Part shown: positions 51,576-60,394 of the stretch, in pieces
How the letters are laid out: each line of letters starts with the position of its first letter
Position numbering within the stretch: position 1 is the first letter of the stretch
Assembly (NCBI GenBank): GCA_965224015.1
Contig: OZ245032.1
Span: 620,001-684,000 of the forward strand
Source of the DNA: CBDCVD01 sp965224015
GTDB taxonomy: Bacteria; Pseudomonadota; Alphaproteobacteria; Rhizobiales; CBDCVD01
DNA: 64,000 nt
Direction: 5' to 3'
Translations under genes and position numbers: made by a program
The notes under the pieces: model-generated
Told to the model about the DNA's origin: nothing
Databases searched by the model: none
The model's input: only the letters and a program-made list of their open reading frames with translations

Positions 51576-54017
51576 TTAGCTGCGCATCAGCTTGCCTTGA
51601 GGATCATAGAGAGGCTGGGTTGTGATTGTTGCTGCACGTCGCTCTCCGATAATCTCTATTGAGAACGCGCCTTCATCCCTCACATCTGCAAATTCCCACG
51701 GCACGTAGCCGAGCGCAATCGACTGGCCCACATGGTGCCCAAACCCTCCTGATGTGATCCAGCCAATGACCTTGTTGTCGTCATCAAACCAGATCGGTTC
51801 ATCACCGATCACATCGGCGTCATCGGCATCAACACGAAAACAGACAAGTCGACGCGAGGAGCCCTTATCGCGCGCCCGCAAAAGCGCATCGCGACCCGTA
51901 AAGTCCCTGCCATCAAGGTCGATAAACCGATCCATGCGCGCCTCAAACCCGGTGTAGATTGGGCGATATTCGCGGATCCATGTGCCGAAGCCTTTCTCCA
52001 ACCGGCATGAATTTAGCGCCTGCCAACCAAAAAGGCGCATGTCATGAGCCCGCCCCGCCTCACGCAGCAGGTCGTAGGTCCCCCTCATGTGCTCCGCGGC
52101 CATCCACAGCTCCCACCCAAGATCTCCTGTAAACGTAACCCGCGCCGCCAGCGTCGGAAAGCGGCCAATATCAACGCGCCTGACATCCATAAACGAAAAC
52201 GCCCCTGCGGACATATCATCGGCGGTAACGCTCTGAATGATGGCGCGCGATTTCGGTCCAACCACCGACAGGCAGGTCATGGCCAACCCGAGGGGGCGGA
52301 CGGCGACACGCCCATCTTCAGGCAAATGCGCCAGAAACCACCGCATGTGTACATCCTGACCCGGCATGGAGCCAAACAGCAAAAACCGCTCGTCGTTGAT
52401 GCGGGTCACGGAAAACTCTCCGACAATATGGCCCGTTTGGTTCAGCATGGGGGTCAGGCGCATGCGGCCCTGGCGCGGCAATGTGTTGGCGAACAGCCCC
52501 TCCAGCCAGTCTTCTGCTCCCGGGCCTGTGACCACATATTTGGCAAAGTTGGAGTTCTCGATCATTCCCGCACGGGTGCGAATGGCGGCGCACTCCTGCG
52601 CCACCACGGGAAAGGCATTTGAGCGTTTGAACGTAACCTCCTCGACGGGCTCCTGGCCCGGCTTTTGAAACCATACCGCATGCTCCAGGCCGCAGGTGGC
52701 ACCAAAGACGGCATTTTCATCGCGAAGGCGTTCATAAATCGGGGTGGTGCGCAAAGGCCGCCCGGCAGGCAGTTCCTCATTGGGAAACGAAATGGAAAAG
52801 CGCCGAGAGTAGTTCTCACGTACCTTTTCATTGGTATACTTTAGCGTGGTCCAGTCACCAAAGCGGGCCACATCCATACCGAACACATCAAACCCGGGGT
52901 CGTCTTCGTTCATCCAGTTGGTGAGCGCAAGACCAACACCGCCTCCCTGGCTGAAGCCGGCCATCACCCCGCAGGCGCACCAGAACCCACGCTTGCCCGG
53001 CACCGGCCCCACCAGGGGGTTGCCGTCAGGAGCAAAGGTAAACGGCCCGTTCACGATCTGTTTGATACCGGCATTCTCAAAAGCCGGAAAATGAGAAAAC
53101 CCGACCTCCAGGGAAGGAGCAATACGGTCCATATCCGGTTGCAACAGTTCGTGACCAAAGTCCCATGGGGTCTCGCGTTCCGACCAGGGTACACAGGCCT
53201 TTTCGTAAGTCCCCATGAGCATCCCCTCACCTTCCTGGCGAAGATAAAGCTCGCCGCCGAAGTCGATGGCATGGATCACCTCTTTTCCTGTCTGGCGATT
53301 AATGGCCGCCACCTCAGGCATGGCGTCCGTCAGCAGATACATATGCTCCATCGCCAATACGGGCAGTTCCAGGCCCACCATGCGCCCCACTTCGCGTGCC
53401 CACAGGCCCGCCGCATTGACCACATGTTCCGTGTGCACGGTGCCTTTTTGCGTCACCACATCCCAGGTGCCGTCCGGGCGCTGAACAAGATCCTCAACAC
53501 GATTATTGAGAACAATTTCAGCCCCGCCGATGCGGGCGGCTTTGGCATAGGCCTGGGTAACCCCGGAAGGGTCAACATGGCCCTCAACCGGATCCCACAG
53601 GGCGCCCACAAAATGCTTTTCGTCCAACAGCGGAAACAGGGCCTTGGCCTCGCTGACCGAGATCAGCTCCGTCTCCATATCCAGATAACGCCCGCGCGCC
53701 TGCGCCATTTTCAGCCATTGCAAGCGCTCAGGCGTGTCCGCAAGCATCACGCCACCGCTCACATGCATGCCGCAGGACTGGCCGGATATCTCTTCGATCT
53801 CCTTATAGAGATTGATCGTGTACTGCTGCAGACGGGCCACATTGGGGTCACCGTTGAGGGTGTGGATGCCGCCGGCTGCGTGCCAGGTGGAGCCGGACGT
53901 AAGCTGGTCCCGTTCAATGAGCATTACGTCGCACCAGCCCGCCTTGGTCAGGTGGTAAAGCACGCTGCAGCCCACCACTCCACCGCCAATTACCACGGCC
54001 TGAACTCTGTCTTTCAC
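51576..54017 (-). CDS. FAD-dependent oxidoreductase-GcvT fusion, dimethylglycine dehydrogenase-like (copy 2)
   Basis: The 813-residue protein has the same architecture as 32436-34865. FAD domain VVIGGGVVGCSVLYHL and covalent-FAD motif SGSTWHAAG (H46) are followed by IVNGPFTFAPDGNPLVGPVP, a central FAO_M part, and a C-terminal GcvT folate domain (TFTGDLGWELWM, LNSCRLEKGFGTWIREY, LDGRDFTGRDALL). This copy resembles classical dimethylglycine/sarcosine dehydrogenases more closely than copy 1. Start is GTG at 54015-54017 with GGAGAGG ahead. Last gene of the kbl-VOC-tdh-mttB-dddP operon. Confidence 0.93.
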   Translation of the reverse strand: MKDRVQAVVIGGGVVGCSVLYHLTKAGWCDVMLIERDQLTSGSTWHAAGGIHTLNGDPNVARLQQYTINLYKEIEEISGQSCGMHVSGGVMLADTPERLQWLKMAQARGRYLDMETELISVSEAKALFPLLDEKHFVGALWDPVEGHVDPSGVTQAYAKAARIGGAEIVLNNRVEDLVQRPDGTWDVVTQKGTVHTEHVVNAAGLWAREVGRMVGLELPVLAMEHMYLLTDAMPEVAAINRQTGKEVIHAIDFGGELYLRQEGEGMLMGTYEKACVPWSERETPWDFGHELLQPDMDRIAPSLEVGFSHFPAFENAGIKQIVNGPFTFAPDGNPLVGPVPGKRGFWCACGVMAGFSQGGGVGLALTNWMNEDDPGFDVFGMDVARFGDWTTLKYTNEKVRENYSRRFSISFPNEELPAGRPLRTTPIYERLRDENAVFGATCGLEHAVWFQKPGQEPVEEVTFKRSNAFPVVAQECAAIRTRAGMIENSNFAKYVVTGPGAEDWLEGLFANTLPRQGRMRLTPMLNQTGHIVGEFSVTRINDERFLLFGSMPGQDVHMRWFLAHLPEDGRVAVRPLGLAMTCLSVVGPKSRAIIQSVTADDMSAGAFSFMDVRRVDIGRFPTLAARVTFTGDLGWELWMAAEHMRGTYDLLREAGRAHDMRLFGWQALNSCRLEKGFGTWIREYRPIYTGFEARMDRFIDLDGRDFTGRDALLRARDKGSSRRLVCFRVDADDADVIGDEPIWFDDDNKVIGWITSGGFGHHVGQSIALGYVPWEFADVRDEGAFSIEIIGERRAATITTQPLYDPQGKLMRS

Positions 54018-54060
54018 ACCCTCTCCCCTTCCTGTTTGATTTTACTTTGTCTTGCGCCGC

Positions 54061-55380
54061 CTAATTGGGCACCAAATCCATTGTGAATGTATCAAGTTGG
54101 GTGATACCCGTTTCGGTAATCAGCAACTGGTTTTCCAGCTTGACTCCCTCATGACCACCCTCCTCGCCAATATAGCTTTCCATACACACACACATGCCGG
54201 GCTCGAAAACTCCATCGTAGCCGCCTTTTTTGACGTCTTGCGGGTAGGTTACCGAAGGGTACTCATCACACAGCCCCACGCCGTGCAATACCGCGCTGTA
54301 GCGATTGGCGACATATTTGCCGGGCAACTTAAAACTCCTGTCAACAAATTGCATGAACGTCATGCCCGGTTTCAGAACATCAACATTGTAAGCGATCTGT
54401 TCCATGGCCACACTGTGCAGCGCTGTTTGCACATTGGTGGGCCGGCGCCCCGGCGCAACCCAGGTGCGCGATATATCGGAGCAATAGCCGTAGGGTCCGA
54501 TGAGATCGGTATCAAAAGCAACAATGTCGCCGGCCTCTATTACCCGATCCGAGCACTCCTGAAACCACGGATTGGTGCGCGGACCTGATGCGAGCAGCCG
54601 CGTCTCTATCCACTCGCCGCCTCTGGCGATATTGGCCCTATGCAGTTCAGCCCACAGTTGATTTTCCGTCACCCCCGGCTTGAGCGCCTGCCACATGGCC
54701 TGCATGCCCACCTCGGATGTGTGGATGGCACGGCGCATGGCCTTGATTTCCTCGCTGTGCTTGATTTTGCGCGCCTCTTCCACAAAGGCCTGGCTCGAGT
54801 AGGGTTCAAGCCCCTCGGCCTGCAGCGCCTCAATGCCGAGTTGGTCGCACCTGTCGAGTGCAACCCGCCTATTGCCGCTTCCGTGCTGGCGCACCAGATC
54901 GGCCAGTTCCGCCGCCCATGCCTTGACCCGCTCACGCTCCTTTGGGCCCGCGCCGAAATAATACCAGCTTGTGGCCCCGCGGGTCTCATTGACCAGATCA
55001 AACCCATCAGACAAATGCCCGCAACCATGAAAATCAAACAGCACCACGGGCCCCTCGGTGGCGATAAAGCAATAGCGCACGGCATTATGCAGGCACCAGA
55101 CCTGCATATTGGTCACATCCGTGGCATAGCGCACATTCAGAGGATCATAAAGGATAGCCGCGGCGAAATCGCGCGCCCGTAACTGCTCGCGAATACGCGC
55201 AAGGCGATAGGCGCGTATGGTATCAAGATCGGGAGCTTCCAGCCCTGCGGCATCCCACTCCGCACGGGCCGGATTGCCGGGGTCGCCCACATCAATCCCC
55301 TGTTGTGACGGGCGCGGCGCCCGCCGGGATGGGTCAATCTTCGGGGTGTGCCCGCGCGCGTCAAGGTCTTCATAAACCAT
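54061..55380 (-). CDS. dddP: M24-family metalloenzyme, DddP-like (candidate DMSP lyase)
   Basis: The 439-residue pita-bread-fold protein closely matches DMSP lyase DddP as I remember it: GGEWIETRLLASGPRTNPWF, FDTDLIGPYGYCSDISRTW, HGVGLCDEYP and CMESYIGEEGG. With M1 at 55380 (AGGAGG ahead), candidate metal ligands D290, D292, D302, H366, E401 and E416, and the catalytic D372, all lie a constant five residues below those published for Roseobacter-clade DddP (D295, D297, D307, H371, E406, E421, D377). DddP cleaves DMSP to DMS and acrylate. A creatinase or peptidase role remains possible given the demethylation neighbours. Confidence 0.75.
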   Translation of the reverse strand: MVYEDLDARGHTPKIDPSRRAPRPSQQGIDVGDPGNPARAEWDAAGLEAPDLDTIRAYRLARIREQLRARDFAAAILYDPLNVRYATDVTNMQVWCLHNAVRYCFIATEGPVVLFDFHGCGHLSDGFDLVNETRGATSWYYFGAGPKERERVKAWAAELADLVRQHGSGNRRVALDRCDQLGIEALQAEGLEPYSSQAFVEEARKIKHSEEIKAMRRAIHTSEVGMQAMWQALKPGVTENQLWAELHRANIARGGEWIETRLLASGPRTNPWFQECSDRVIEAGDIVAFDTDLIGPYGYCSDISRTWVAPGRRPTNVQTALHSVAMEQIAYNVDVLKPGMTFMQFVDRSFKLPGKYVANRYSAVLHGVGLCDEYPSVTYPQDVKKGGYDGVFEPGMCVCMESYIGEEGGHEGVKLENQLLITETGITQLDTFTMDLVPN

Positions 55381-55404
55381 GCCAACCTCCTGTCCCATGC
55401 CGTG

Positions 55405-56970
55405 TCAGTAATCTGTTGGGGCCCCGCCCTCTTCGGTGCGTTTGTCCACAAAGGCACGAAGGGCCTCGCGCACCGCCGGATCAAGGGCAGGCGCTTCATA
55501 GTCCGCCAGCAATTGCTTGTAAAGTTCATGGGCTCTTGTTCCCGCATCGGGGCTGCCCGCTTCCTGCCAGCTTTCAAAATTGCGCCAGTCGGAAATCATC
55601 GGCTGGTAGAACGCATTCTCATAGCGCGCCAATGTATGCGCGGCACCGAAAAAATGCCCCCCCGGTCCCACCTCGCGAATGGCGTCAAGAGCCAATTCGC
55701 CATCATCGACCTTCAGGGGTTTCAAAAACTCAATAACCATCTGCAGCAGATCAGCATCCAGAACCATTTTTTCAAACGAGGCCTGCAAACCCCCCTCCAT
55801 CCAGCCGGCGGCATGTTTGAGCATGTGGACACCCCCCATGACACAGGCCCAGAGAGAAAATACACTCTCATACGCCGCCTGGGCATCAAGGGTGTTGGCC
55901 GCGTTCACATTGGAGGCGCGGTAGGGTAACCCATAACGGCGCGCCAACTGACCGCCGAGTAGAGTGGTTTTCATGTATTCCGGAGTGCCGAATGCCGGTG
56001 CGCCGGACGTCATCGCCACATTTGATGTGAAACTGCCATATATGAATGGCGCCCCAGGCCTGGCGATCTGGCTCATCACAAGCCCTGCCAGGGCTTCGGC
56101 ATTTTGCTGTGCCACGGCTCCCGCCAGGGACACCGGCGCCATCGCGCCCGCAAGCGTAAATGGGGTCACACAGGTAATCTGATTGTGTCGCGCCATCTCG
56201 ATAATGCCGGTGAGCATGTTCATGTCGAGCTTGAGAGGCGAGTTGGTGTTGATGATGGTCACCAATGAGGGCTCGCGCAACAGGGTCTCATGATCAATCT
56301 GGCGCACGATCTTGATCATCTCGAAAGCGTCAAGATTGCGCTCCTTGCCCAGACTGTAAGCGTGAATGGCCTTGTCGGAAAGGGTGAGAAAGTCGTAGAT
56401 CGCCTCCAGGTGACGCACCGATGCGTGAACGTCCGTGGGTTCAACCGGATAACCACCAAACATATGCACCGCATTGAGCCTGTGCGCCAGGCGCACAAAG
56501 TTCTGGAAATCATGGCGATTGCCAGGACGCCGCCCATGCTCAGCCCCAAAGGCATTGGGGGGGCTGCCGACGGTGCAAAACACCATGTGGTCACCACCAA
56601 ACACCAAACTGTGGGCCGGATTAGGCGCATGCAAAGTAAAGGTCTTGGGTGCCAGGCCGATATAGGACTCGATCAGGGCCGGGTCAAAGCGCACACGATC
56701 GGAATTCGGATCAACGTCGGCACCCGCGGCCTTTAGCATTGCGCGCGCCTCCTCGTGTAGGAAATCCATGCCGATTTCCTGCAATATTTCCAGTGAAGCC
56801 TGATGCACCGACTCCAGTTCGTCCTCAGACACCACAGCCAATCTGGGAAAACGGTTCACCGGTTGCGCAAAGGGGAGTTGCTTGATGGCCTGCTTGGGGC
56901 GCGCCGCGGCTCGACCGCCCGTGCGGCGCCTTCGCGCGCCCTTGCTGTGTTGCGCCGTTGTCCTGATCAT
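55405..56970 (-). CDS. MttB-family (non-pyrrolysine) trimethylamine/betaine methyltransferase homologue, copy 2
   Basis: The protein has 521 residues from MIRTTAQ (GGGAG ahead). An Arg/Ala-rich basic N-terminus is followed by the MttB barrel: VHQASLEILQEIGMDFLHEE, MVFCTVGSPPNAF, VTPFTLAGAMAPVSLAGAVA, FIYGSFTSNVAMTSGAPAFG, GPGGHFFGAAHTLARYENAF. No in-frame amber is present, so no pyrrolysine is needed. Non-Pyl relatives demethylate glycine betaine or other quaternary amines onto a corrinoid protein, but no such protein is encoded here. Operon neighbours (DMGDH-like, tdh, kbl) favour a substrate leading to glycine. Confidence 0.9.
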   Translation of the reverse strand: MIRTTAQHSKGARRRRTGGRAAARPKQAIKQLPFAQPVNRFPRLAVVSEDELESVHQASLEILQEIGMDFLHEEARAMLKAAGADVDPNSDRVRFDPALIESYIGLAPKTFTLHAPNPAHSLVFGGDHMVFCTVGSPPNAFGAEHGRRPGNRHDFQNFVRLAHRLNAVHMFGGYPVEPTDVHASVRHLEAIYDFLTLSDKAIHAYSLGKERNLDAFEMIKIVRQIDHETLLREPSLVTIINTNSPLKLDMNMLTGIIEMARHNQITCVTPFTLAGAMAPVSLAGAVAQQNAEALAGLVMSQIARPGAPFIYGSFTSNVAMTSGAPAFGTPEYMKTTLLGGQLARRYGLPYRASNVNAANTLDAQAAYESVFSLWACVMGGVHMLKHAAGWMEGGLQASFEKMVLDADLLQMVIEFLKPLKVDDGELALDAIREVGPGGHFFGAAHTLARYENAFYQPMISDWRNFESWQEAGSPDAGTRAHELYKQLLADYEAPALDPAVREALRAFVDKRTEEGGAPTDY

Positions 56971-57034
56971 TGTCACCACTCCCTGTGTTCACGATCCGCC
57001 TAACCGGCACCCGGCGCCCCTTGGTCCACGCGCC

Positions 57035-58081
57035 TTATCGGGTCCGCATATCCATGACGATCTTTGAGGCCTCGCCCTTTAGAAGAGCCTCGAACCCCTG
57101 CTGATAAGCATCAAAGGGAATGCGGTGAGAAATCACCGCAGATATATCAAGTCCTGTTTGCAGCATGGCCAGCGCCTTGTACCAGGTCTCAAACATCTCG
57201 CGTCCATAAATTCCCTTGACAATCAAGCCTTTGAATATAATCTCGTTCCAATCAACGGCAATGTCGCCACTGGGAATACCCAAAAGCGCCATCTTGCCGC
57301 CGTGGTTCATCGCGGCGATCATGTCGTGAATGGCGCTGGCGCTTCCCGACATTTCAAGCCCCACATCAAAGCCCTCGCGCATACCCAGCTCCTGCATCAC
57401 GTCACGCAAATTGCGTGTTGCCGGGTTGACCCCACGCGTTGCCCCCAGGGTTTTGGCAAGCCGAAGACGCGCCTCGTTGATATCGGTCACAACAATATGC
57501 CGCGCCCCCGCATGGCGCACCACGGCAGCGGCCATCAGCCCAATGGGACCCGCCCCCGTAATAAGTACGTCCTCGCCCACAACGTTGAATGAGAGCGCCG
57601 TATGCACCGCATTGCCCAGGGGATCAAGAATAGCCCCAAGTTCATCGGCAATATCATCAGGCAGAGGGCAAACGTTGCGTGCAGGGATAACCACGTAGTC
57701 GGCAAAGGCCCCGGGCCTATTGACCCCCACGCCCTGGGTATCTCGGCACAAGTGCCTGCGTCCGGCGCGGCAATTGCGGCAGATGCCGCAAACAATATGC
57801 CCCTCCCCTGAGACCCGTTCGCCCACCTTGACCTCGCGCACCGCGGCGCCTACGGCCTCCACAATACCGCAATATTCGTGCCCCACAGCCATGGGTACCG
57901 GAATGGTCCTTGCCGCCCAATCATCCCATTCATAAATATGCAGGTCGGTGCCACATATCGCCGTAGTGGTCACACGAATAAGGACCTCATCAAGACCGGG
58001 CTGCGGCACATCCACCGCCATGAGTTGCAAACCCGGCTCAGGCTTTGCCTTTACCAGGGCTCTCATTTTACCAACGCTCAT
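57035..58081 (-). CDS. tdh: L-threonine 3-dehydrogenase
   Basis: The 348-residue zinc-dependent alcohol-dehydrogenase-family enzyme oxidises threonine to 2-amino-3-oxobutyrate. Catalytic zinc ligands are C43, H68 and E69; structural zinc cysteines are C98, C101, C104 and C112, exactly spaced as in E. coli Tdh. AICGTDLHIYEWDDWA is diagnostic for Tdh. The NAD-binding motif ITGAGPIGLMAAAV is present. The ATG at 58081 overlaps the VOC stop by 4 bases. It forms a pathway with kbl. Confidence 0.95.
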   Translation of the reverse strand: MSVGKMRALVKAKPEPGLQLMAVDVPQPGLDEVLIRVTTTAICGTDLHIYEWDDWAARTIPVPMAVGHEYCGIVEAVGAAVREVKVGERVSGEGHIVCGICRNCRAGRRHLCRDTQGVGVNRPGAFADYVVIPARNVCPLPDDIADELGAILDPLGNAVHTALSFNVVGEDVLITGAGPIGLMAAAVVRHAGARHIVVTDINEARLRLAKTLGATRGVNPATRNLRDVMQELGMREGFDVGLEMSGSASAIHDMIAAMNHGGKMALLGIPSGDIAVDWNEIIFKGLIVKGIYGREMFETWYKALAMLQTGLDISAVISHRIPFDAYQQGFEALLKGEASKIVMDMRTR

Positions 58082-58476
58082 TGCAACCCCCACAGATTAG
58101 GACTGGAAAACTCAACACTGTTGTTTGCCGGGTCCCGAACATAGAATGAGCGCACCCCGTTGGGCCAGTCGACTTCGCTCTCAATCGGTATCCGTTGCGC
58201 CATTACGTGTCGTTTCCACGCCGCAAGCTGATCTTCCCCCACGCGAAAGCACACGTGCCCGGGGCCCTTTGCCCCGTGGGTAGGAATTGTTGATTGGATA
58301 CGCGTTGCCTGCGGGTTGAACAAGAGTAGCATCTGGTTGGCGCAACGAAAAAAAACGTAGACGCCTTCGCGATAATCCACCTGCAAAAGCCCGAGAATTC
58401 CCGCGTAAAAGTCCCGCGCGGCGTTGAGGTCATCGGCGTAAAGCGCCGTCTCCATAATGCCATCAAGTGATCTCAT
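58078..58476 (-). CDS. VOC (glyoxalase/dioxygenase) superfamily protein
   Basis: The 132-residue single VOC domain protein has METALYADDLNAARDFYAGI, GHVCFRVGEDQLAAWKRHVM and a C-terminal RSFYVRDPANNSVEFSSPNL. The last carries the Glu metal ligand, and H74 in PGHVCF is the likely His ligand. Its substrate is unknown. It lies between kbl and tdh with 4-base overlaps on both sides, so it is made together with them and may handle the unstable aminoketone or a methylglyoxal-like by-product; that is inference. Confidence 0.85.
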   Translation of the reverse strand: MRSLDGIMETALYADDLNAARDFYAGILGLLQVDYREGVYVFFRCANQMLLLFNPQATRIQSTIPTHGAKGPGHVCFRVGEDQLAAWKRHVMAQRIPIESEVDWPNGVRSFYVRDPANNSVEFSSPNLWGLQ

Positions 58477-59678
58477 GGCAAAAGCCCCAGGGTTTTCCCG
58501 GCATCAATGAACGCCGTAACAGCCTTATCGAGTTGCTCACGCGAATGCGCGGCTGACAGCTGGGTGCGAATGCGTGCCCTGCCTTTGGGAACGACAGGAT
58601 AAGAAAAGGCGGTTACGAAAATGCCGCGCGCCTCAAGAGCCGCAGCGAGTGCCTGAGCGCCTTGAGCATCCCCGATCATAATCGGAACAATCGGATGCTC
58701 ACCTGGAGCCAGGGTAAATCCGGCGTCCGCCATACGCGCGCGAAAATAAGCGGCGTTGTCAAACAGTTTGGCTCGCAGATCGCCGCCGGTACTCACCATA
58801 TCCAGCGCCTCAAGGGTCGCGGCGACAATGGACGGCGCCAGGGAATTGGAAAACAGGTAAGGCCTGGCGCGCTGGCGCAATAGGTCGATAATTGGCTGCG
58901 GCCCCGCAACGTATCCCCCCGAGGCGCCACCGAGCGCCTTGCCGAAGGTTCCGCTCAGAATATGCACACCCGCCTCGACATCGCAGTATTCCGGCGTGCC
59001 GGCGCCGCGCGCGCCCATAAAACCCACCGCATGGGAATCATCCACCATCACCAGCGCATCATAGGCCTCAGCCAGAGCGCAAATTCCCGGCAGGTCGGCG
59101 ATATATCCGTCCATGGAGAAGACCCCGTCTGAGACAATAACCCGGTGCCGCATATCATGTGTTTGACGCAGTTTTGCTTCCAGATCCGCCATATCGTTAT
59201 TGGCGTATCGAAAGCGCCGGGCCTTGCATAAGCGCACCCCATCAATAATCGAGGCATGATTGAGCTGATCGGAAATGACGGCATCATCGGGCCCCAGCAA
59301 GGCCTCGAAAAACCCGGTATTGGCGTCAAAACAGGAGGAGAATAAAATGCTGTCGTCTTTTGCCAGAAAACGCGCCAGGCGCACTTCAAGATCCCGGTGC
59401 GAGGTCTGCGTGCCGCAGATAAAGCGCACCGAGGCCATGCCAAAGCCAAAGGCATCAAGGGCCTGTTTGGCGGCCTTTATAAGTCGCGGGTGATTGGCAA
59501 GGCCGAGGTAATTGTTGGCGCATAGATTAACAAGACGGGAGTGTTCTCGCAGGGCCCCCTGTGCGACGGCGACGCACGCATCCTGCGGGCTCCTGATGAG
59601 ACGTTCATGTTTGTAAAGTCCCTGTTGCTTGATATCCGCAAGGGATGAAGACACTGTCTGCAGCAACGTCTTTGACAT
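58473..59678 (-). CDS. kbl: Glycine C-acetyltransferase (2-amino-3-ketobutyrate CoA ligase)
   Basis: The 401-residue PLP enzyme of the alpha-oxoamine synthase family interconverts glycine + acetyl-CoA and 2-amino-3-oxobutyrate + CoA. Motifs are NLCANNYLGLANHPRLIKAA, ASVRFICGTQTSHRDLE, VMVDDSHAVGFMGARGAGTP and the Schiff-base lysine in SGTFGKALGGASGG. The start MSKTLLQ at 59678 is preferred by family comparison; an upstream in-frame ATG at 59729 exists and neither has a good ribosome-binding site. First gene of the six-gene island 2 operon. Confidence 0.95.
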   Translation of the reverse strand: MSKTLLQTVSSSLADIKQQGLYKHERLIRSPQDACVAVAQGALREHSRLVNLCANNYLGLANHPRLIKAAKQALDAFGFGMASVRFICGTQTSHRDLEVRLARFLAKDDSILFSSCFDANTGFFEALLGPDDAVISDQLNHASIIDGVRLCKARRFRYANNDMADLEAKLRQTHDMRHRVIVSDGVFSMDGYIADLPGICALAEAYDALVMVDDSHAVGFMGARGAGTPEYCDVEAGVHILSGTFGKALGGASGGYVAGPQPIIDLLRQRARPYLFSNSLAPSIVAATLEALDMVSTGGDLRAKLFDNAAYFRARMADAGFTLAPGEHPIVPIMIGDAQGAQALAAALEARGIFVTAFSYPVVPKGRARIRTQLSAAHSREQLDKAVTAFIDAGKTLGLLP

Positions 59679-60006
59679 GGAGTACAGAACCCGCCCGTAA
59701 TAAATCCGATCGGAACCGTTGTAGAGCATCAGGCGTAGCTGTCAATGAAAATGACATACCTCAAATATAGCACATCCTCATTAGACAAGATGCCCGGCTC
59801 CCTGGAGGCAGCTCAAAAGTTAAGATTTGATTAAAACGTGCACGCTCCAGGGCCCCTTTCAGCATGCACACCATGCATGGCAGACCTGCAAAATCTTGCA
59901 CTGCACAATGGTCGTAGATGCGCCTATATTCGGTTCACGTTCAGAGCCAAACGTAGACAAAGACGCGCTCATTACATTCGGCAACATCAATTCAAGGAGA
60001 TTTGTC
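59679..60006. other. Divergent intergenic region kbl / DUF1127 gene
   Basis: No gene is recognised in 328 bases. It should carry the island 2 operon promoter (minus) and the DUF1127 promoter (plus). No clear operator or riboswitch is visible. Confidence 0.45.
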
Positions 60007-60177
60007 ATGTCGATTGCAGCCAATGTTTCTTCTCGCTACCGCCGCTGGAGGCAATACCGCCAGACCGTCAAGGAATTGTCGAAATTGTCCAGAGCCGAGT
60101 TAGACGATATCGGCATCGCGCCGCACGCAATCAACGAAGTCGCGCGAAAAGCCGCAAGAAACCGTCACTGGATGTAG
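60007..60177 (+). CDS. DUF1127 small basic protein
   Basis: The 56-residue protein is arginine-rich, with YRRWRQYRQTVKELSKLSRA then ELDDIGIAPHAINEVAR, the DUF1127 pattern (a segment ending LxDIGI). Small DUF1127 proteins of alphaproteobacteria affect phosphate/carbon homeostasis and RNA turnover in some species. AAGGAG eight bases ahead fixes the start, and a strong terminator follows, so it is a single-gene unit. Confidence 0.92.
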   Translation: MSIAANVSSRYRRWRQYRQTVKELSKLSRAELDDIGIAPHAINEVARKAARNRHWM

Positions 60178-60226
60178 GATACTCCCTGCTGTAAACGGTT
60201 CATGCCATGCTTATTGGCATGTCGAG

Positions 60227-60263
60227 GCGTCCGCCATTCCTCCCTGGCGGGCGCTTCTTTTTT
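60227..60263 (+). terminator. Rho-independent terminator after the DUF1127 gene
   Basis: GCGTCCGCCA and TGGCGGGCGC pair (10 bp with one G:U) around an 8-base loop and are followed by TTCTTTTTT. Confidence 0.92.
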
Positions 60264-60328
60264 CCCCCATAGCCTGATTGCGGGATTTTTCCGGCCTTGC
60301 CGGTCGAGGCATGGCAAACCTGGGCTCG

Positions 60329-60394
60329 TTTAAGACATCACACGCTCCAAGAAAGCCCTGGCAAAATGGGTACAACTAAACGTATGCTGATCTA
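60329..60394. repeat. Family A and family E fragments at the end of the GGDEF-EAL gene
   Basis: TTAAGACATCACACGCTCCA is a family A half. AAATGGGTACAACTAAACGT to ATGCTGATCTA is a family E arm. The last CTA is the TAG stop codon of the minus-strand GGDEF-EAL gene. Confidence 0.8.
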
